Below the pieces are notes generated by a model. It ran no database searches. It was not told the DNA's origin and saw only the letters and a list, made by a program, of their open reading frames with translations. Shown here piece by piece: positions 41,001 to 53,000 of a DNA stretch of 64,000 nt. The stretch is from Spodoptera frugiperda. Lineage: Eukaryota > Arthropoda > Insecta > Lepidoptera > Noctuidae. The stretch covers positions 2,294,001-2,358,000 of the forward strand of contig NC_064234.1 in the NCBI RefSeq assembly GCF_023101765.2. Reading direction: 5' to 3'. Within the stretch, counting starts at the first letter, position 1. Every line of letters begins with the position of its first letter. Made by a program: the position numbers and the translations under genes.

Positions 41001-44000
41001 CCTTTGCCACCTGGCAAACGGACACGCAGAAGTGGAGAAAGAACGCAATGATAGCTTAAAATAGATTTTGTCATGTCCGAATAAAAAGGCTATAAATAAA
41101 AAAATGGTAAAATTATAAGCAATTAAGTAATTGCGTAAAGTTGCGCGAATATACATGTGAATGTTTGCGCAAAGGTAACTTGCGCAAATTTGCGCAAACA
41201 TTTTTCGGTTTCGGTTTGAATGGTGATGTAGTTTAGACTTGACGAATAATGGTAATGCCACTTAGTTAGTTTATTATTTGTTTGATAAGTTTCCTACTGG
41301 ACTACTATTGGGAGAAAACTAGAAAGACAAGTAAAATTTAAGTTTTTTATTCACATCACATACAAGTAAATTACTAAAAGTACATTTAGTAATTAAACAA
41401 AGACATATACTTGAGTCGGTTTTAGGAGACCTAGACAAAAGCCTCGAACCGATTACATTTCTAAACTCGCGGTCCGCTTCACTCGGGTCTTTTCCCTCGA
41501 TTTTATCGGTAATGTGATATCGAATCGGTAATCGATCAATCCGATAAAGTCGAGGAATAAGACGAGGAATAACCACCAATCGTGGTTAAGTCCTTCAGGA
41601 GTTTTGCGCTTACAAACATATTGGCGACTAAGTTTTACTTATGTCATTTTTTGATTACAAATAATTTTGAAGAAGAGTAGTAACCATGGACCTTCTTGCT
41701 TGTTCTTCTCCATACAATTATTTATTATTTTAATATCGTAAGTCATGAGAAGGCATCATGACAGGGGTCGTATTTTCCACTGGTGCATAGTATCTGTGAA
41801 AATATTTAATTATCATAAATTACGAATTTAAGAAACTGGCAGGTAATTTTGCGAATGGACAGTTGGACTGTGTTTCAACGGAAGAAGAACACATTTTTCT
41901 TTCTTAAAATAGTATTCGTGAATAGAAAATGCGTAAGAAAGACTTACAGAAAAAAGTAATGACTTCTGACTGGCAGGAGTAGATTTTATATCACACATCA
42001 TTTCACCAACCAATAAGTGGCCACTGCTGAACAAAAGCCTCTTCTTACACGGATAAGGTTTGAGCATTAATCACCACGCCTGCTCAATGCGGATTGGCGA
42101 TTTCCAACTTATAATTAGAAATTATTCTTTATATATTCCTTACGATGTTTTCCGCCACCATATGTCAGCGGTGTCTAAATAACATTATAGGAGTAGATTT
42201 GTATGGCGTTATCTAATCATTAGGCAATGAAAAAGTACAAAGTTCTTTACCTGTTATGACCATACCGGCCGTCATAATGTTCGTAGCCCGAATGCCTGTA
42301 GAAGCCGTAAGGCTGGTACAAAGGGAAGGGTCCTGGCGTTGTGTCGTGGTGGTCATACACTGACTGAGTGTCCGTCTTTAGCAACCACCCTAGTCTGTGG
42401 TTAGCCTGCAAAACGGTAAATAAAAAAAATATAATTTGTACATAATACTACTCTTGACTTTGACAAAATGGTTGATACCCCGTTGTGTTACGACATGGGA
42501 AATAATCTCAGCATTTGCAACCATACCATATTATCAGAGATGGTGAACCCATACGTGACAACGTGCCATTTTTTTAAAGAAATGTCTTTTTAGGTGCTAT
42601 ATGTGCCATCAAACGTACATAACGTTTTGGTTGTTCGTTAAGTAAAATTCATGCTGAACTGGAGTCATTTGTGGAACTCTGGATATTTAAGTTTATTCAT
42701 ATCTGCAATCTGAATATAGCGACATGCAAAGGACAGATTTTGTGATCGTGTCCAAAATATGGCACGCGTGCTATTGTTCGCCATCCCTGCCATACATCAT
42801 ATTGCAACGATGCGCAAATCAAACCAGAAAAGCGTTGTGCACTAGCCGTTGTTTCCAATGTGAAGCCAATTTTTTCTTTATTGCTTGGACATAATTAGGT
42901 AATTTAATTAGGTTTATATAAAAATCTTATCAAACTTAATGATACTTACATAAGGATTATGCGGTTGCTTGTTTCCATGTTGATTATGCATTAGTCCATG
43001 CTGGTTATGCGTTGGTCCGTGTAAGTTATGCGTTTGTCCATGCTGATAATGCGTTAGTCCATGTTGGTTATGCATTTGCCCATGTTGGTTATGGGTTTGC
43101 CCATGTGGGTTTTGCGTTGGTACATGTTGTTTATGCATTTGCCCATGCTGGTTATGCGTTTGCCCATGCTGGTTATGCGTTTGCCCATGCGGGTTATGGG
43201 TTTGCCCATGCTGGCCGTGCATTTGTCCATGCTGGCTATGCGTTTGCCCATGCTGATTATGCGTTTGTCCATGTTGGTTATGCGTTTGTCCATGTTGGGT
43301 TTGCATTAAGCCATGCTGATTATACAATTGTCCATGTTGATTGGGCGTTTTATTGTCTCCGTGTGGAACATGCTTGTTATGGCAAGTACAGTGTCCAGAA
43401 ACAGCTACAGCAATTAATAATAGAGATAGCACCTGTAAAGGTAAAAGTAAAACTATGATGATTATGGTGATATATTGATATTTGAAATGGATTTAAGGAT
43501 GGGGAAGTTTTGGCATTTGTTAATGGCTTATCGTACAGTGTCCAGAAACAGCAACAGCAATTAATAATAGAGATAGCACCTGTAAATTTAAAAGTAAAAC
43601 TATGATGAATATGGTGATATATTGGAAATAGATTTAAGGATGAAGGATAGTGGATGAAGTGTGGGCTTTTGTTAATCTTGTCGTATATAGATAGAAAGAG
43701 AAGAGAATAAGGTATGTATTTAAAGCTGGATACGAAATATTCTCCTTTGGTGCGAATCTAATGTAGCTATTAGATATGGTTAGTTAGTGTGAGTACTTAT
43801 TTGAGATTCTTTTTCTCTTCGTTTATGTATGTATATTGTTTAACCACGCTCATAAACGTAAGCTACGTTACTGTAAGTAATAAATAAATCAGACGGTCAT
43901 AGTATATACTTTGAATAGAAGTGATTAAAAGAGTGAATGAATAATCATGCAAAGGTACGACGGGAACGAAAAGTATCTCTTGTATCCATTTTAATTAATA

Positions 44001-47000
44001 AAAAGTTATAGTTCTAACCTTGACTTATTTGGGATAGAAAGCAATTAGAAAACTTTACAATATACGCTATTACTATTAAAGATGTATATTTATTTTTTAG
44101 GGCATTTATTCAAAACGTACTGTTTATTTATTAACGTTGCCCGACACTAGAATTTTCTCCTGTGTCCGAGACTTGAAACAGCAATTTATGGATCACATAA
44201 AGAGTTGCTCCGTGCGGGATATGAACCCACTTTACGTTGCGTGGCAGCCGGTTACCCAGCCACCGTGCACTCACCAAAATTTATTCATATCAATTCACAA
44301 GTACATTTTAGAAAATTTAATAAGTAAATATAATTTACCTTAACTGCCATATTGGGAATGTTGTCTTACACAATAACTGACTAAAACTGATATATTATTG
44401 TATATGTTCTATCATCTTATACATACATATATGCGCGGTAGTGAAAATGCAGCCAAGGTGATGTTTAATTGCACTTTATGATATATTGGGCTATTAAGTT
44501 TTACGGCTAGACTTGGCTAATGATTGATGACTTACTTGCGATTGACGTAATACGAATTTCAGTTTTTAAAAGACTTTGCTCCGTATTTGGATTTTCTTCG
44601 GTGTCCTGGGTGTGTTTACAAATATACAATTTGACATACACATGACATCCAGACCCGAAACAACAATTTGTGGATCACACAAAGAGTTACTCCGTGCGGG
44701 AATCGAAAACGTTGCGCGGCAGCCTGTGGCCCAGCCACCGCACCAACCGTGCAGTCAATTTTGCAGTCTATGCTAAAATCAAATTACAGTATTTATGGAT
44801 GAAAATATAGTTTTGTTTTAAATTATTATCAGCATCAACATCAGATAACGTTAATTTAGAGCAAGAGGTCAGTTTGTCCAATCACTGTCTCTTCATTTTA
44901 ATTGCTTCCCTAACTGCTGAGGATTGTGACTCCCTCTGATTTCGTTCGCCCCTTATCTCTATCTTAATTTTCATTATACCTATTATTTATTGGACGAAAA
45001 GACGACAGGTTCACACTAGCTCCCTCTGTTGAGTGAAAAAACGGTAGTCTCTATGTCGTTAGTCTTATGGGTAATTACGACTACGAGTCTCTAGGTTTGA
45101 TCTTGAAGTCAAATAAAACATTTTGGCTTTTTGCGCCTATGTTCTCTCTTTTTCTCTCTCTTTCTCTGTAAATTCTCAGATTTGATATTAGTTAACACGC
45201 GTGTCTTTTAATGCCAAATATGGATTGAATAAATATTGACTTTCGTCGGTAAATAAGCGTGGTATTCATTGTATGTATGTATTTTAATTAATAAAAGTCC
45301 GCAACCCTACTGTTTTATTATATGTATTATTTAACAATAGTGTAGGCAATAGAAATTGAAATAATAGTGTAAGTTACGAGCCGATATGTTTGATTGTTCT
45401 AAGCCAAGGACGTCACGCTTAGTGGTTATAAAATATGTTAAATCAATAATATAGAGATTTTATAATGAATATGTTTTTATTATAAATACGATTTCAGCCA
45501 GTTATGATATTACGATAAAAGGTATTAGCCACAAGTCGGCCAATGCTGAACATAAGTTTTCTCTAGTAATTTCCAGATTTTATATATTATCCTGTCTGAA
45601 GAAAAAGTATCGTCTGTTCTACGATAATCTATCGATGTGTTTGTAACATAGCTATAAGACACATAATGAGGTCTTCATTCTATTTGGAGATGGCGTTACA
45701 TAAATATTTTTCGTCCCGAAACAAAAAATTACACATTTTTTATCTAATAAAATAAGCAAATCTTCAAACTACTTCGTATACTTATCACATACAAATCTTT
45801 CCTGTTTATAATATTAGTATAGACAAATAACATTAACAAATCTTCTTCCACAGCGGTCCGCACAGTGACGATAGACCAGGGCGCTCCATGGGGCGAGCAG
45901 GAGTTGGAGCGCAGCATGATGCCTCTCAAGTGGTACTACGACCTCTGCTGCGAGATGGCGGAGTACAGCTACGCGTTCGGACCCTGCTGGGAACCTGTTA
46001 TAGCTCACTGCAATCTGTGTTAGTATCTTATGTTGCTAAAAAGAATTTATGGGAACCATAAGGTTCATTATTCCTCTTACTATAGGCGCAATAATGGAAG
46101 ATTATTTATGTTTTTTTTGACACAAATAACATTTGTTAAGTAACATGCAAAGGACTAACTCCTTGCCGGAGTCTGTGTTTCCAAAAAAATACAACTTGGG
46201 TGTCTTCAAGTCCCAAGTAAACAGGTTGCTCATAGGTAGGCGTGCTCCATCGTCGGCCACATCATCGCTTACCACCAGACGAGATGGTGGACAAACGCCA
46301 TCCTATGAAGTATAAAAAGAGTTTTTTATTTACTTTGGACACTTCTTCATAACATTTCCAGCCTTCGACCAAGTATCTCGTCCATCCCTGGATCCGTCAG
46401 CGCCCCTGTCCTGGTGGGACAAAGTGCGTCTGCTGATGCACGGCCGGCTGACTGTGAACTGTGCCAAGTTCACGTGTCTGCTACACGTGTCGCTCGATCC
46501 TTACAATACCACGGAGGAAATGGAGGTCACCTGGACTGATTTGGTGCTGGATTGGACTAATGGTAAGAGGTTTATGGAGTTTTTTTGAGATTTTGAGACA
46601 TGTTATGCATTTAATAGTTGTGTAGTAGTCAAAAATGTGTTTAATACCATGGGTTGAATACTGCTAAACTTGTTAATTTTTTAACCTTTAAGAATGATTT
46701 ATGAGTCTCCTTCTTTGTCGTTGTCGTCTTCCACGACAAGTTAAACTCCTTTAAAATGCATAAAACTTAGTATCAGCATTGGAAAATGAAAGTATTTCTC
46801 TTCAAAAACAAAAACAGCCTATGTATTACATTTGCCCCCCCCCCCCTGGTTTTGTGAGTATCCATAGGCGGCGCTGATCATTTACTATCAGGTGACCAGT
46901 CTTCTTCTTTCTATAAAAAATATGAAAACCAAGTGGAACATCCCCCCTACACAGGTAGACTGGGTTTCCTGGGCACGCTGGACGTGTACGTGCGCACGGC

Positions 47001-50000
47001 GAGCAAGTACGACGACTGCCGCGTGCTGCGCGTGCCGGCGCTGCGCCTGTCCGTCAAGCTGGGCTGGCAGTGCGTCGCAGACCCCAGGGACCACCACGCT
47101 GTGGCGCCCTGTGCTCCTACCAGGCTGCCCGAGTATTCTAGCAACCAGGTAAGAAGTGCCAGACAATATTATTGTAAAAATTTAGAATAATAAGAAGAAT
47201 AAATGCACAGGTTAAACATCGCAGTATTTGATGCTCTGAACGTTCTTTATACGCTACGTATCATTTTGCTCAAAGATTTGTTGGTTTAGGTCTTTGTGAC
47301 AACTTATTTTGTACCTTTTCACTAAAAGTGACGGTTTAAATTTGACAATATTTTCTTTTGGAGCATCAATTTCTAGTTTTAAAATAAGATGTTAAAGTGA
47401 GAGCTTTAGTTTAAAATATTGTCAATTGTTTACAGGAACACGACTCGTACCGAGCGTTCAGGTCCCAGGGGTTGGATCTCCACCTCAGCATGGAGACGAA
47501 GCCGGTGGACAAAGAGGGAAATGGCCCAGTATTACTGCTGTATGGAAGTACACTCAGGTAACTAATCAAAAAACTATTAAAATTATATTAACTATTATTT
47601 TATTTTGGCGACACATGACTTGAGAAGTGAGAGATGTGACGGAGGTCGCACATAAGCGATCGACAAATAAATCAACGGATGACGTCATAAATCCTACATC
47701 GCATGTGAAGTTTACATGCGAATTTTATTCCTAATATTCTGTAATTTTGTTTCTATTCTAAGGTGGTTCGAGAGTCTAAAACTGATTCTATCAGGCATCA
47801 CCCGCCCGACTCGTCGCGGACGTATATTCAAGAACGTGCGCCCGCGCAAGCCGCAACTGTCGCGTCATTACAGAAATGTCAGCGTGTCTGTTACGTTACA
47901 TAATTTACAGGTAAGTGGGATTTGATACTTGAATACATTATATTTTATTTGAAAATATGTTGTAATAGAAATCCTACTTCATTGCAAAGTATCTATAAAC
48001 GACACTGCTACGGCCAGATTTGATTCCTAGTCAAAAGTTATTGAGCTTTCTTAAAAAAGAAAGCTAGGATAGAAACTCGAACTTTGCTCTTAATAGTTTG
48101 TGGGCAGCCTTATAACGTCTTACAAGATATTGATAAAACCTGGGTATAATCTACCCCCTTTTTAAGGGGGGGGGGGGAAATCATCCATTACCTTTTCTCG
48201 CCATGGGCGAGGCGAGAGGGAGTGTCAGGCTCTTACTGACTAAAAATCACCTCGTCATTCCAAATCCTTCTTTTTGAGCCGGAGCCCCGGTAAACCCGCT
48301 AGGTAGTCCGCAGCTCTGTAATAATATACCCCTACAAATAAGAACAAAATTAATTTACTACTTCACCATATAATTACTCAGGTGTTCTACTGGTCATCAT
48401 CATCACTGCAGCGTGGTATAGAGATGTTAGGAGTGCGAGTGACGTGTGGCTCCAAGCACCGCCTGTCCCTGGTGGCCACCAATGATGGACTGGTCCGAAG
48501 GCCCCGCGCCAACTGGACTACAGTGTACATGAACTGTGACCTGAACGACGCTGAGATCTGGTTGAAGACCCTGGCTGCTGATGAAAAGGATGGTGAAGAG
48601 GTTTGTTGTTTGATTATGTATTTTTTTTTTATTTGTAGAGATAGAGATCTAAATATATCTGTAAGGTATTGAAATTAAAAAGTCATACATTTTATTTTGA
48701 TTGATTTGATTACAATATTGAAATTGAATCTTATATAATTATTTAAATGTGAATGAGTTAAACAAATGTTACTCGTAAAACTGCCTTGTTCGTCTAGTTG
48801 TAGTCGAATTCTATATTGTCGCAAAATCATCATCATCATCATCATCAGCCGAGAGACGTCCACTGCTGAACAAAGGCCTCCCCTTGTCGCAAAATACACT
48901 TGAAAAACGACCTTAATTGTATAGTTATATGGCACCAAATCCTAAGAAAAATTAATACCTAGAGTTGAATGTTTCCCCCCAGTACTCCGGGCTGACCCCC
49001 CGCGTGCTAGAGAAGTGCTACTGCCTGTCGGTGCGGCGCGTGTCGTACGGCCGCGAGGCCGGCGCCTGCGCAGGCGCGCCGCCCACGCACCGCCTCGCCG
49101 TGCACGACCTCCGGGGGGCCTGGACCAAGCTCAACAGGGACCTGGCCTTCGCGCTCATTGATACTTATATCAAGACTCAGGTATGTTTGACATTTTTATT
49201 TTATCACTTTATTTGACTTAAGGGCCTATGTTTCCTAGATGGGACAGACGCCTGTCCTCCACCTTGATCGATTGACCTCGATCATGTCGTGACGCAGGAA
49301 CGTCACGACATCGATCGACGATCTTCACCTCGCTTCACGTTATGCCGATGCCCACCGCTTCCCCCACTACAGTACGCCGCCAGGTTAACCAAAGATCGAC
49401 CTCCCTTCATTTTCCCCCCTTTTTTTAATAAGCAAAAACATCCAATCACTTCTCCCGCCTTGGGCGAGTCGAGACACAGTGTCAGACTCTCACTGACCAA
49501 AAACCACCCCGTTCCTACTCCTGCTTTTCAAGCCGAAGCCCCGGAAAAACCCGCTAGCTGTGCCGCTAGGTCGTCCGTAGCCCGGTTCCTTTTCCCCTGG
49601 CGATTCTACTCCAAAGTATGGCCAATCGGGCCCATTTCCACTTGTGGCATTTGATTTGATAGTCTATGGGTAATTTCGTTGTCATGTGTATGATCTAATA
49701 ACAATATGTGAATATATCTTTCTTTTACAGCAATTAAAGAAGAATCTATCGACCAAGGCTTTGAAGGAAGAAGAGCAACCGAACACGTCTCCCAAACACC
49801 AGCGAGAAGCTGACGTCATCTCCCCACCACCGCCTGTTAATACACAAGTAAGTTGTCACCTACTTATAGTACTCCCAAATTAATACGAATGTACATGGGA
49901 GTCGCTAATTGTCGTATTTTTGGAAACACCGGAATCATGTGAATCTGTAAGAGTTAACCAATGGATTTTGCACCTTATTAGAAAGTAATAGGAGTCAATA

Positions 50001-53000
50001 AGACTGTGTACATCAGGCCGAAAACCATAGGGACATGGCCAAAAATAAATGATTGCAACTTTTCAGTACCATAAAATATTAAAAAATAATCACACTCTTA
50101 TTCATAAATTTGATTAACTACTTAATTTTCGTTTTTTCTGCTATTTGAGGTCAGAAACTTATGACGTCATAGTGGAGTATTTTATACAAAGTTCATAGAA
50201 AATATAGTTTTTTATGTTTCGAAAAAAATATTGAATTTAACTAGTAGAAAACATGCCTATTCGGCAGAGCGAAAAAAATGTTTTTATTTATTCACCATCA
50301 TGATGGAATAAGTGAATGTTGTGTAATGTCCCAGTCCAGCGGCGTGGCGTCGGGCTGCGGCGGCGGCATGCTGGCGGCGCTGGTGGCGGAGGCCGGGGGC
50401 GCCGCGCCCGTGGTCTTCAGCGACGAGCTCAGCGGGGCCGAGGCCGACGCGCCGCCGCCCATCGCCACGCATCTCCGGCACGAACTCGATGACGACAACG
50501 CGCATACTGCTTGTCTTAGTATGTATATCTACTTCTCTATGTGAAACCTTTTACATGGTTTTTTTTAAAGGCTGGTAATGTAATTATGAGTCTAATGATG
50601 TTCCACGCGGTGATCACTTTTATCATCTGATGATCTGTTTGTTTGTTCTCCCCCGATTATATCGTACGAAAAGTATAGTTTTTATTAAAGCTCGTAAGTA
50701 TTAATAATTATATGTGTCTTTATATTGCGAGTCTAATGTATTATTTTTCTAAAAGTACACCTTGTTCTGTTTATATGACAAAAATACTCGTCTACTTTCG
50801 AGTCAACTAGAGTTCTTAATCCAAGCAAACTTTGTTTTATATATTTCAATAATCATTACACAAATGGATTACCTATTACCCATTATAACCCACCCGCTTC
50901 CTCCCCAGTCGAGCTGGTGAACTCGCAGGTGGTGCTGAAGGGGTGCGAGACCCGCGGGTACGTGATCCTGTGCGCGGCGCGGGCCGAGGTCCGCCAGCGC
51001 GTGCGCCGCCAGCCCGCCGCCGCCGCCTGGAGCGGCGCGCTCTCCGCCATGCAGTACTACGCCACCGTCTCCGCCGCCGACAAGGACCAGCTACTGGGTC
51101 AGTGGGACAAACCTTTATTATTGGGAAAAGATATCCCCTCGGGGATAAAAGGCGTGACGAGACATGTTGTGAATAGAATAAATATAAAATTAGGAAAACA
51201 AAAAAATTAATAATTAAGATAGAAACATGAGGAAGTCAGCAGTCAGCAAAACCAAAATATATTTCGGTTTTGGCCAATACATTAACACATTTGCTTATGC
51301 ATATGCATAAGGCATCATAAAAACATCCTTATGTATTTTAAATCGATAAGAATCCGAAAGTCATTTTCATTTTCTGCAAGAAAAGTTGCAGTGCTAGTAT
51401 AATAAAACATAATTCCTTACAGAGAACATCCAGTGGGTGTCGGTGGAGGAGATCGAGGAGCGCTGGCAGAGCGCGGAGATCAGCACGCTGCCCGACGTAC
51501 CGAGACTCGTCGGCAGCGGACACTCCGCCGGCGGCGTCATCGGACGCACCGTCGGACCCAGCGCCGACACCGGGCTCGCACAGGTACACACACACTTACC
51601 GTCGGCGTCATCGGACGCACCGTCGGACCCAGCGCCGACACCGGGCTCGCACAGGTACACACACACTTACCGTCGGCTCTATCAAAACGTATGTATCAAC
51701 CTAAATTTTAGACTCGGCAATTTAAGCCAAAAAACATCCATCCTATAGAGTAAAAAATGGAAACCAAAGAACCTAAAAAAAGTTTAGGAAGTGACACCAT
51801 CAGATCAAGCTATCCACATCTGTGAAATAGGTTTTTTTATACTTATGAAATTAAATCACTTCAAGTCTGATGTGCTGACATAAAAATAAAACCCAAGAAT
51901 GTCAATGGTTGAGTATTAACTGAAAACTGACAATTTAAGGACGCGTTCTCAAATCTGACGTAAATAAGCTATTTTTCAGTACATATTACGACCAAAAGAA
52001 ACTTAACTGAACATAACTAACAATTACAATAGATAGATCACTTCTTTATCTCCAAAATATTGATTTGTAATGTGAAAAAAGTTATATTTTATTATTGCAA
52101 ACACGATTTTTCTTTACCTCTTCACACAAAATTGACAAAAAAGGGTTGAGTTTAGGAACATTTTACTGCTACTACACGCATAATTCTGAATCTCAAAAAA
52201 ATATCCCGGGGAAGCAGACATAATCAAAAATTATACTATGGGAAAAAATTACGAAAATATTTCAAATTGTCTCGGAAATAAATAAAAGTTCCCGTTTAAT
52301 TTTTTCTCCTATTTTGCTGTCAGACATCAATTTAAAGCGTAGCAATAAGGGTTATTTTATTTGTTTACTATTTAGATTTATTGGATAGAAAATGTCAAAT
52401 GAAATTCAGTCTGCGCTCGAGCGCTGTCGTGGGTGGACGCTGCGTCGCCTGTTACAAAAAATGGCCTTGAAAAAGATCGCTGTACGAGTACAAAATATTT
52501 GATATTATACTTCACAAACCAATCTTGATATTTTTACCGACTTCACAAAAAGGAGGAGGTACTATGTTCGGCTGTTTGTATGTTTTTTTTACACATTCTG
52601 TACGAGCAACACTTTACTGAATATAGAATGTTTCGTTATATTATTTTGAACATGAGGTTAAATCAAAATCCAAGATGGCGCCGACAAGATTTGCCAACTT
52701 TCCATCATGGGTGTCATTTTCATGGTTTTTGGGGTCGCTTATAGCGAATATGGAGTCAAAATCAAAATCCAAGATGGCGCCGACAAGATTTGCCAACTTT
52801 CCACCATGGGTGTCATTTTCATGGTTTTTGGGGTCGCTTATAGCGAATATGGAGTCAAAATCAAAATCCAAGATGGCGCCGACAAGATTTGCCAACTTTC
52901 CATCATGGGTGTCATTTTCATGGTTTTTGGGGTCGCTTATAGCGAATATGGAGTCAAAATCAAAATCCAAGATGGCGCCGACAAGATTTGCCAACTTTCC

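Noticed and set aside
43012..43458. Plus-strand 148-codon open frame over the heptad repeat
   Set aside because: It is the mirror of the minus-strand repeat exon. It has no signal peptide or splice context, while the minus strand has promoter, splice sites and polyadenylation signal.
44690..44760. tRNA-like core as a functional tRNA
   Set aside because: The tRNA resemblance is that of a SINE head; arms do not pair.
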